Assembly: GCF_016735695.1 (NCBI RefSeq)
Contig: NZ_JAERQD010000038.1
Coordinates: 1 to 61,519, forward strand
DNA length: 61,519 nucleotides
Origin: Microvirga zambiensis WSM3693
GTDB taxonomy: Bacteria; Pseudomonadota; Alphaproteobacteria; Rhizobiales; Beijerinckiaceae
Direction of reading: 5' to 3'
Positions 1 through 6,335 of the stretch are shown one piece after another. Both the position numbers and the translations under genes were made by a program. The notes beneath the pieces were generated by a model. It was not told where the DNA came from, ran no database searches, and saw only the letters and a list, made by a program, of their open reading frames with translations. Every line of letters starts with the position of its first letter. Positions within the stretch are counted from its first letter, which is position 1.

Positions 1-2
1 AC

Positions 3-80
3 TGGCTAGAGGCCCACCGCTATCTCAACATGGAGGATCTGAAAGAGCACAAGAAAGATCAGCTTCGCGAAGCCGCTTAG
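3..80 (+). CDS. C-terminal end of an unidentified protein (partial)
   Basis: An open frame enters from the left edge and closes with TAG. The visible 25 residues are charged and helix-like (W-L-E-A-H-R-Y-L-N-M at the start, ending R-E-A-A). Codon use is like that of the neighbouring real genes. Too little remains to name a family. It converges on the MetQ-like gene, and a palindromic repeat lies between the two. It could instead be a chance open frame. Confidence 0.45.
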   Translation, partial: WLEAHRYLNMEDLKEHKKDQLREAA

Positions 81-121
81 CCAACCTGCTGAGCCGCCCC
101 GCTTTGCAGAACTTGACGCAC

Positions 122-211
122 ACAATCCCCCGGCCTTGTGCCGGGGACCCACGCCTTTGCCGCGCTGTGGTTCCCAAGACGTGGGTGGCCGGGACAAGCC
201 CGGCCATGACG
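122..211. repeat. Family B palindromic element, copy B1
   Basis: Pattern: CCCCCGGCCTTGTGCCGGGG, then GACCCACG, a short centre, then ACGTGGGTGGCCGGGACAAG and CCCGGCCATGACG. The halves pair around the ACCCACG/CGTGGGT arms. Closely similar copies lie near 5.2, 57.1 and 61.4 kb. This copy sits between convergent genes. Confidence 0.8.
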
Positions 212-234
212 TACGGAGGTTGTTGGGTAGCCGC

Positions 235-1041
235 TCACCAAGCCGGAATGATCGCACCCTTGAAGCGTTCTTCCAGGAACTTGGCGACTTCTGGTGACTG
301 GTAGGACTCGACGAAGATCTTGATCTCCGGGCGGGCGTCGCCCTCGCGGGCGGCGACGAAATTGGCGTAAGGGTTGCCCTCGCGCTTTTCGACCGCGATC
401 GTGTCCTTGCGGATGTCGAGGCCGGCATTGAGGGCATGGTCGGTGTTGATCACCGCCGCGTCGAGATCGGGCAGAGCGCGCGGCAATTGCGCCGCGTCGA
501 GCTCCGAGAATTTTACGCCCTTCGGGTTCTCGGCGATGTCGAGCAGGCTCGGCGACAGGCCCTTGCCGTCCTTGATCGTGATCACGCCCTGAGCGGCGAG
601 AAGGTTGAGCGCGCGGCCGCCATTGCTCGGATCGTTCGGGATGCCGACCTTGGCGCCCTTCGGGAGATCGGCGACCGATTTCACCTTGCTCGAATAGAGG
701 CCGATGGGCTGCACGAAGGTGAAGCCGACGGGCACGATCTTGTAGCCGCGCGCCGCGATCTGCGCATCGAGATAGGGCTTGTGCTGAAAGGCATTGGCAT
801 CGAGATCCTTGCGATCCAGCGCCTCGTTGACGAGTGCGTAGTCGGAGAACGGCACGAGCTGAACGTTCAGGCCCTTGGTCGCCGCAACTTTTTTCACGAC
901 CTGCGCCACCTCTTCCTCGGCGCCCGACATGACACCGACCTTGATGCTCTTCTGTTGTGCCGCGACCGGCAGTGCAGCGGTGAGAGCGACGCCAAATGCG
1001 ACGGTAGCGGACAACAGGGTACGACGGGTGAAAACGGACAT
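235..1041 (-). CDS. metQ: MetQ/NlpA-family substrate-binding protein (methionine ABC transporter)
   Basis: 268 residues, the usual family length. It would bind D/L-methionine or a related ligand in the periplasm and deliver it to a MetNI transporter. The N-terminus has a paired arginine (F-T-R-R-T-L-L-S) and a hydrophobic stretch ending A-L-P-V-A-A-Q, a signal peptide of Sec or Tat type. There is no lipobox cysteine, so it is soluble rather than a lipoprotein like E. coli MetQ. NlpA-family landmarks follow: K-V-G-V near the mature N-terminus, D-A-N-A-F-Q-H-K-P-Y-L, and G-I-P-N-D-P-S-N-G-G-R-A-L. No metN or metI lies beside it in this window, so its partners must be elsewhere. The family is secure; the exact ligand is inferred. 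Confidence 0.9.
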   Translation of the reverse strand: MSVFTRRTLLSATVAFGVALTAALPVAAQQKSIKVGVMSGAEEEVAQVVKKVAATKGLNVQLVPFSDYALVNEALDRKDLDANAFQHKPYLDAQIAARGYKIVPVGFTFVQPIGLYSSKVKSVADLPKGAKVGIPNDPSNGGRALNLLAAQGVITIKDGKGLSPSLLDIAENPKGVKFSELDAAQLPRALPDLDAAVINTDHALNAGLDIRKDTIAVEKREGNPYANFVAAREGDARPEIKIFVESYQSPEVAKFLEERFKGAIIPAW

Positions 1042-1241
1042 GGGAGGTCTCTTTCAGACAAAGTGCGTCGCGGCTTCGACACGAAGCCGGACAGGTTGTT
1101 CGAGCGTTTGGGAGATTTCAGGCCGCGTTGCGACGACAGCGTTCAGCCAGGAAAGGCTGATCGGAAGGCATGAAAAGGCGGCGCGTCATAGCCATCGATC
1201 CTCGTGAACCACGAGGCGGGATTCGCCCGTGGCGCTCCAGC

Positions 1242-1343
1242 GCATCGTGCGGAAAAGTGGATCCGGTTTTCCGCGCCAACGATGCGCCTTCCTAAAAGCG
1301 AAGCATCAAACCCAAAAGTGGTTTCCACTTTTGGGTTTGATGC
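1242..1343. repeat. Double hairpin, repeat family I (copy I1)
   Basis: Two adjacent stem-loops. The first pairs GCATCGT...ACGATGC and GCGGAAAA...TTTTCCGC around GTGGATCCGG. The second is a perfect 19-base inverted repeat, GCATCAAACCCAAAAGTGG, with a three-base TTT loop. The GTGGATCCGG core recurs near 54.0 kb. Confidence 0.75.
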
Positions 1344-1421
1344 CCGAGCCTTTGATGACGCGGGGCAAGCTGCTCGTCTCAAATCGCCGCGGTCTAAAGA
1401 AGCTGGCTCGTAAAGCTCCCA

Positions 1422-1529
1422 CCTCATCCTGAGGAGCAGCGAAGCTGCGTCTCGAAGGAGGATCCAGCTTGCGCTGGAGACGCCCTGATCCTTCGAGACG
1501 GTCACTGACGTGACCTCCTCAGGATGAGG
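1422..1529. repeat. Family A palindromic element, copy A1
   Basis: Begins CCTCATCCTGAGGAG, continues GTCTCGAAGGAGG, and mirrors with CCTTCGAGAC and CTCCTCAGGATGAGG. The flank TGGCTCGTAAA upstream also recurs near 50.5 kb, so the mobile unit may be longer than the palindrome. Confidence 0.85.
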
Positions 1530-1660
1530 GCTGGGGGTTGTAAACCCTCTATGGGCCAGCCTCCGAGGTGGTGAAAGCCACCTCAAGACAGGGTCGGTTT
1601 TAACACCGCGGGATTTTATGTCAACCGTTTTGTTCTGTAAAAAGAACAAGTCTGCTATGC

Positions 1661-2686
1661 TCAATGCGCCCGGGCGATGCAGAACTCGACCGCATCGAGG
1701 AGCGCCTGCTTCATCGGGCTCGACGGGAAGAGGGCGAGGGCGTCGCGGGCCATGGCGCCGTAATGGCGGGCGCGTTCTACGGTGTCCTCCAGTGCCCGGT
1801 GGCGGCGCATGATGGCGATGGCCTGTTCGAGATCCGCATCCTCGATGTCGCCCTGTTCGAGCACCCGCTTCCAGAAGGCGCGCTCCTGGTCCGAGCCGCG
1901 GCGGAAGGAGAGCACGACGGGCAGCGTGATCTTCCCTTCGCGAAAGTCGTCGCCCACGTTCTTGCCCAGCGTCGCAGCCTTGCCGCCGTAATCGAGGGCG
2001 TCGTCCACGAGCTGGAAGGCGATGCCGAGATTCATGCCGTAGGAACGGCAGGCGGCCTGCTCGGCCTTCGGGCGCCCGGCGATGACGGGGCCGACTTCGC
2101 AGGCGGCGGCGAAGAGCTCCGCCGTCTTGCCGCGGATCACGGCGAGATATTCGTCTTCCGTCGTCTCGGTGTTCTTGGCGGCAGCAAGCTGCATCACCTC
2201 GCCTTCGGCGATCACTGTCGCGGCGGCGGAAAGGATGTCCAGCGCCCGAAGCGAGCCGACTTCCACCATCATGCGGAAGGCCTGGCCGAGGAGGAAGTCC
2301 CCAACGAGCACGCTCGCCTCGTTGCCCCACTTGATTCGGGCGGCGATCTTGCCCCGGCGCATGTCGCTCTCATCCACCACGTCGTCGTGGAGGAGGGTGG
2401 CCGTGTGCATGAATTCGACGGCGGCCGCGAGCTTCACATGACCGTCGCCCTCGTATCCCGAGAGCCCCGCGGTGGCGAGAGTCAGCATGGGGCGCAGACG
2501 CTTGCCGCCGGAGGAGATGAGGTGGTTCGCCACCTCCGGAATCATCGTGACATCCGAGCCCGTGCGCGACAGGATCATCGCATTGACCCGTTCCATGTCG
2601 GAGGCCACAAGGGATACGAGCTTCTCGATGCTCGCATTCTTCTCGGGATGCTTGTCTTCGAAAGGAACGACGACGCCCACTGTCAC
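1661..2686 (-). CDS. ispB: Polyprenyl diphosphate synthase (octaprenyl-type)
   Basis: Trans-prenyl chain elongation enzyme that adds isopentenyl diphosphate to make the C40-C50 side chain of ubiquinone. Family landmarks in order: G-K-R-L-R-P near residue 61, the first aspartate-rich motif D-D-V-V-D near 101, G-K-T near 187, and the second aspartate-rich motif D-D-A-L-D near 228. About 341 residues, typical of IspB. The start is uncertain: two GTG codons six bases apart precede G-V-V-V-P-F-E. A longer frame reaching position 2752 would run into the promoter of the divergent DUF2007 gene, so the short form is preferred. The chain length of the product cannot be read from the sequence. Confidence 0.88.
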   Translation of the reverse strand: MTVGVVVPFEDKHPEKNASIEKLVSLVASDMERVNAMILSRTGSDVTMIPEVANHLISSGGKRLRPMLTLATAGLSGYEGDGHVKLAAAVEFMHTATLLHDDVVDESDMRRGKIAARIKWGNEASVLVGDFLLGQAFRMMVEVGSLRALDILSAAATVIAEGEVMQLAAAKNTETTEDEYLAVIRGKTAELFAAACEVGPVIAGRPKAEQAACRSYGMNLGIAFQLVDDALDYGGKAATLGKNVGDDFREGKITLPVVLSFRRGSDQERAFWKRVLEQGDIEDADLEQAIAIMRRHRALEDTVERARHYGAMARDALALFPSSPMKQALLDAVEFCIARAH

Positions 2687-2788
2687 GACCCGGGTTGCCG
2701 GCCGGGATGGCCGGTAGGAATATGAACTGGCATGGCACTTTCCATGCTGCAAAGCAAACGCTTACCGCACGGGAAGGATCTCACGCCG

Positions 2789-3013
2789 ATGGTCGAAATC
2801 GTCCGAACCAACGATCTCGTTCTGGTCGGCTTCCTACAATCCCTCCTGGAAAACGCCAATATCCCCGTGCTCGTCGCCGACGCGCATATGAACGCGCTTG
2901 AGGGCATGATCGGAGTCTTTCCGCGCCGCATCCTGGTGCCGGACGATCATCTGGCGCAGGCCCGCCGCCTGATCGCCGATGCGGGGCTCGAAGGCGAGTT
3001 GCGCCATGCCTGA
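2789..3013 (+). CDS. DUF2007 domain protein
   Basis: 74 residues. It resembles the small DUF2007 proteins, which have a ferredoxin-like fold and unknown role. The M-V-E-I-V-R-T-N-D start is the family's usual opening, and a GGAAGGA ribosome-binding site lies about ten bases upstream. The upstream in-frame ATG at 2732 lacks this. The stop overlaps the start of the next methyltransferase gene by eight bases, so the two are translationally coupled. DUF2007 genes commonly sit next to this methyltransferase in alphaproteobacteria, which suggests a shared role. Confidence 0.85.
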   Translation: MVEIVRTNDLVLVGFLQSLLENANIPVLVADAHMNALEGMIGVFPRRILVPDDHLAQARRLIADAGLEGELRHA

Positions 3014-3746
3014 GGTGACCGAGGATCTGCTGCTCGGCGGGCGCATCCGCCTGCACCAACCGGCCAAGGGCCACCGCGCCGGCACCGATGCGGTGCTGCT
3101 GGCCGCGTCCGCGCCGGCGCGAGCGGGCGATGTGGTCGTGGATGTCGGGGCGTCTACCGGCGCCGTCGGGCTGATGGTGGCGTCAAGGCAGGGGGAGGGC
3201 CGCTTCATTTTTGTGGAGCGTGATCCCGCTCTCGCCGAACTCTGCCGCCAGAACTGCCGGGACAACGATGTGCCGGGAGACATCGCCGTTGCCGATGTGC
3301 TCGACAAGGGCTCGCGTCTCGCCGCAGGGCTGCAGCCTGAGAGCGCGGATATCGTCCTCACCAATCCGCCTTTCCTGGAAGAGGGGCAGGCGCGGATCTC
3401 GCCGGACAGGGGGCGGGCGGCGGCCCATGCCATGCCGGCCGGCGGCCTCGATGCCTGGCTGAAGGCCTGCACGGGGCTTCTCAAGCCCAAGGGGCGGCTG
3501 GTCCTGATCCACCGTGCGGATCGGGTTGCGGAATGCCTTCGGGTTCTGGAGACATGGCTCGGCGGCGTGGAGCTGCGCTTCGTCCATCCGAATTCCGGCC
3601 GGCCGGCGATCCGCTTCCTGCTCGCCGGCATCAAGGGCAGCCGGGCTCCCCTGACCATCCTGCCGCCGCTGATCCTGAACGGCCCCGACGGGCTCTTTAC
3701 GCCAGAGGCCGAGGCCCTGCATCGCGGGGAGACCACCCTCATATGA
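3006..3746 (+). CDS. SAM-dependent methyltransferase, TrmN6/YfiC-like
   Basis: 246 residues with a class I methyltransferase fold: the SAM-binding loop D-V-G-A-S-T-G at 46-52 and the N-P-P-F adenine/amide-methylation motif at 120-123. The family includes tRNA1(Val) adenine-37 N6-methyltransferase, and a tRNA adenine N6 target is likely but not proven. The opening G-G-R-I-R-L-H-Q-P-A-K-G-H-R-A-G-T-D is the characteristic substrate-side segment. The start was chosen at the ATG overlapping the DUF2007 stop; the longer frame adds only nine unrelated residues. Confidence 0.88.
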   Translation: MPEVTEDLLLGGRIRLHQPAKGHRAGTDAVLLAASAPARAGDVVVDVGASTGAVGLMVASRQGEGRFIFVERDPALAELCRQNCRDNDVPGDIAVADVLDKGSRLAAGLQPESADIVLTNPPFLEEGQARISPDRGRAAAHAMPAGGLDAWLKACTGLLKPKGRLVLIHRADRVAECLRVLETWLGGVELRFVHPNSGRPAIRFLLAGIKGSRAPLTILPPLILNGPDGLFTPEAEALHRGETTLI

Positions 3747-3748
3747 AA

Positions 3749-3776
3749 AGGGCGCCTGATGGCGCCCTCTCTTTTC
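3749..3776. terminator. Bidirectional intrinsic terminator
   Basis: Stem AGGGCGCC-TGAT-GGCGCCCT followed by CTCTTTTCT on the plus strand and preceded by a run of A on the same strand, giving a T-run on the minus strand. It lies between two convergent genes and can serve both. Confidence 0.75.
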
Positions 3777-3779
3777 TAT

Positions 3780-4118
3780 TTAATAGCGGTAGCCGGGCCT
3801 GCCGACCGTGCGGCAGACCTCGATCGGGCGGCGCACCCAGCGGTAGCCGTTCCAGGCGCGCCGGGGCTCGACCCAGCAGCGGCGGGCCGTGCGAACCGGG
3901 CGATAACCCCCATAGGGACGGCCGTAATAGGGACGTCCATAATAGGGGCGCCCGTATTGAACGCGCACGGCCGGGGCCGGGCGGTCATAGCGGTATTCGA
4001 CCGCCCGGTCCCGGTAGCCATAGCCGGGGTAATAGGGCTGGGCCGCAGCCGGCTGCGCCGAGAGAGCGCCGAAGCCCAGGGCCGCGAAACCAAGAAGACC
4101 GAAGACGAGCTTACGCAT
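3780..4118 (-). CDS. Small secreted Tyr/Arg/Pro-rich protein, unknown function
   Basis: 112 residues. A clear Sec signal peptide (M-R-K-L-V-F-G-L-L-G-F-A) ends at A-A-A-Q. The mature part is low complexity, with repeated G-R-P-Y-Y triplets near the middle. It ends in a more ordered segment with two cysteines (R-R-C-W-V and E-V-C-R). Such short exported proteins are common in Hyphomicrobiales and have no assigned role. The two cysteines could form one disulphide. The gene faces the methyltransferase gene across a terminator. Confidence 0.8.
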   Translation of the reverse strand: MRKLVFGLLGFAALGFGALSAQPAAAQPYYPGYGYRDRAVEYRYDRPAPAVRVQYGRPYYGRPYYGRPYGGYRPVRTARRCWVEPRRAWNGYRWVRRPIEVCRTVGRPGYRY

Positions 4119-4283
4119 TGTTTCTTCTCCTCACCTCCGCCGTTGAACCGGAACGATCCGGCGTCACGGCGGGGCTTTTTCCATGGTGAGAGGTTTAAAC
4201 CTTCCTAACTGAACGAAGCCCGACTATTTCCCTAACGGGATGTTCATCTTGGGAAGCCGGGCCATACGCCCTACATATCGGCC

Positions 4284-5171
4284 ATGGCCTCAACATCCGT
4301 TTCCTCCCTGCTCCCGGCGCGGCTGCAATTCCTCCTTCCGGGCAAATTCCGCACCCACCATCCGTATCCGATCGTCCCGGTGGTGCGTCTGTCCGGCGCC
4401 ATCGGCGCCGTGATGCCTTTCCGTCAGGGGCTCGCCATGTCGAGCGTGGCGCCCCTGATCGAGCGGGCCTTCTCCGTGCCCGGCGCGAAGGCGGTGGCGC
4501 TGGTCATCAACTCGCCGGGCGGTTCGGCGGCCCAATCGCACCTGATCTTCAAGCGCATCCGCGCCTTCGCCGAGGAGAAGAAGCTCCCCGTCATCGCCTT
4601 CGTGGAGGATGCTGCGGCCTCCGGCGGCTACATGATCGCCTGCGCGGCCGACGAGATCTATGCCGATCCCGCCTCCATCGTCGGCTCCATCGGCGTCGTC
4701 TCCGCGAGCTTCGGCTTCCATGAGCTGATCGAGCGCATCGGCATCGAGCGGCGGGTACACACGGCCGGCAAGAGCAAGGCGATGCTCGATCCGTTCCGGC
4801 CCGAGAACCCCGACGACGTGGTGCGCCTGAAGGGCCTCCAGCGCCGGATCCACGACGTCTTCGCCGATCTCGTCCGAGAGCGTCGGGGCGAGAAGCTCAA
4901 CGATTCCTACGACGATCTCTTCTCCGGCGCCTTCTGGGTCGGGGCGGAGGCGCTCGATCTCGGCCTCATCGACGGCCTCGGCGACATCCGCACCATCCTG
5001 CGCCAGCGCTTCGGCGACAAGGTGCAGTTCCGCATGATCGAGCCGGCCCGTCCGCCGCTGCTCGGCCGCCTCTTCGGCCGCCGTTCGCTCGGCCAGAGCA
5101 GCCTGATCGACCCCCACGAGGTCGTCGGCGCCCTGGAAGAGCGTGCCGCCTGGGCGCGGCTGGGGCTTTAG
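4284..5171 (+). CDS. sppA: SppA-like S49 serine protease
   Basis: 295 residues, the short form of signal peptide peptidase A, which cleaves membrane-embedded or leftover signal peptides with a Ser-Lys dyad. The serine is Ser113 in A-A-A-S-G-G-Y, and the lysine is Lys165 in G-K-S-K-A-M. The 52-residue spacing matches the family. N-S-P-G-G-S near 76-81 forms the oxyanion region. No strong N-terminal membrane anchor is visible, unlike E. coli SppA, so it may be cytosolic or only peripherally bound. A family B palindrome follows at once, then glyQ. Confidence 0.88.
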   Translation: MASTSVSSLLPARLQFLLPGKFRTHHPYPIVPVVRLSGAIGAVMPFRQGLAMSSVAPLIERAFSVPGAKAVALVINSPGGSAAQSHLIFKRIRAFAEEKKLPVIAFVEDAAASGGYMIACAADEIYADPASIVGSIGVVSASFGFHELIERIGIERRVHTAGKSKAMLDPFRPENPDDVVRLKGLQRRIHDVFADLVRERRGEKLNDSYDDLFSGAFWVGAEALDLGLIDGLGDIRTILRQRFGDKVQFRMIEPARPPLLGRLFGRRSLGQSSLIDPHEVVGALEERAAWARLGL

Positions 5172-5177
5172 CACGGC

Positions 5178-5264
5178 GTCATCCCCGGGCTTGTCCCGGG
5201 GACCCACGTCTTTGCAGCGTTGTGGTTCCAAGGCGTGGGTGGCCGGAACAAGTCCGGCCATGAC
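5178..5264. repeat. Family B palindromic element, copy B2
   Basis: GTCATCCCCGGGCTTGTCCC, GGGGACCCACGTC, short centre, then CGTGGGTGGCCGGAACAAGT and CCGGCCATGACGG. It lies between the protease gene and glyQ. Confidence 0.85.
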
Positions 5265-5349
5265 GGCGACGTTGCCCCAACGCTTGACTTAAACCGCCCA
5301 TCATCCCAAGGGTTCGCCTGACCTTTTCAAAGACGAACCGGACGCCGAC

Positions 5350-6291
5350 ATGACGAGCGAACCCGCGCATATGAACCCTGCGCGCTCCTTCCAGGGCCTG
5401 ATTCTCACGCTCCAGCGCTATTGGGCCGAACAGGGCTGCGTCATCCTCCAGCCCTACGACATGGAGGTCGGCGCTGGCACCTTCCATCCGGCCACGACCT
5501 TGCGGGCGCTCGGCCCCAGGCCCTGGCGCGCGGCCTATGTGCAGCCTTCCCGCCGCCCCAAGGACGGGCGCTACGGCGAGAACCCGAACCGGCTCCAGCA
5601 CTATTACCAGTTCCAGGTCATCCTGAAGCCGAACCCGCCGAACCTGCAGGATCTCTATCTCGGCTCGCTCAAGGCCATCGGCATCGACACCGCCCTCCAC
5701 GACATCCGCTTCGTCGAGGACGATTGGGAGAGCCCGACGCTCGGCGCCTGGGGGCTCGGCTGGGAATGCTGGTGCGACGGCATGGAGGTGTCGCAGTTCA
5801 CCTACTTCCAGCAGGTGGCGGGCTTCGAATGCTCGCCGGTCGCGGGCGAATTGACCTACGGCCTCGAGCGCCTCGCCATGTATCTGCAGGGCGTCGAGTC
5901 GATCTACGACCTCAACTTCAACGGGCTCGACGGCGATCAAAAAGTCACCTACGGCGAGGTCTTCCTGCAGGCCGAGCAGGAATATTCCCGCCACAATTTC
6001 GAATATGCCGACACGGAGATGCTGTTCCGGCATTTCCGCGACGCGGAGGCAGCCTGCCGCAAGTATCTCGCGGACGGCGAGCCGAAGGCGGGCTCCAACG
6101 ACAACCGCCACCTGATGGCGCTGCCGGCCTACGACCAGTGCATCAAGGCGAGCCACATGTTCAACCTGCTCGACGCGCGCGGCGTGATCTCCGTCACCGA
6201 GCGCCAGAGCTACATCCTGCGCGTCCGCGAACTGGCGAAAGCCTGCGGCGCCGCATGGCTGAAGACCGAGGGCGGAGGCGTGGCGGCTTGA
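5350..6291 (+). CDS. glyQ: Glycyl-tRNA synthetase alpha subunit
   Basis: 313 residues. Catalytic subunit of the alpha2-beta2 bacterial glycyl-tRNA synthetase: class II aminoacylation site for ATP, glycine and the acceptor end. It is instantly recognisable by L-Q-R-Y-W-A-E-Q-G-C, Q-P-Y-D-M-E-V-G-A-G-T and P-S-R-R-P-K-D-G-R-Y-G-E-N-P-N-R. The ATG at 5350 is used; an in-frame ATG seven codons later is an alternative. glyS follows after 44 bases, so the pair is one operon. Confidence 0.97.
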   Translation: MTSEPAHMNPARSFQGLILTLQRYWAEQGCVILQPYDMEVGAGTFHPATTLRALGPRPWRAAYVQPSRRPKDGRYGENPNRLQHYYQFQVILKPNPPNLQDLYLGSLKAIGIDTALHDIRFVEDDWESPTLGAWGLGWECWCDGMEVSQFTYFQQVAGFECSPVAGELTYGLERLAMYLQGVESIYDLNFNGLDGDQKVTYGEVFLQAEQEYSRHNFEYADTEMLFRHFRDAEAACRKYLADGEPKAGSNDNRHLMALPAYDQCIKASHMFNLLDARGVISVTERQSYILRVRELAKACGAAWLKTEGGGVAA

Positions 6292-6335
6292 GCCTTCACC
6301 CTCTCGCTTCTCTCCATCAGACATAAAGTTTTCCG

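Larger units (their letters stand above)
1042..1660. other. 619-base gene-free stretch filled by two repeat units
   Basis: The stretch separates the starts of metQ (leftward) and the end of the prenyl synthase gene. It holds a double-hairpin repeat and a family A palindrome, described separately. A GGCTTCG-TGT-CGAAGCC hairpin lies about 30 bases upstream of metQ on its strand. No SAM-riboswitch pattern was recognised. Apparent reading frames here come from the repeats. Confidence 0.6.

Noticed and set aside
1042..1150. SAM riboswitch upstream of metQ
   Set aside because: Only a simple GGCTTCG/CGAAGCC hairpin is visible; no SAM-I, SAM-II or SAM-V core sequence was recognised.
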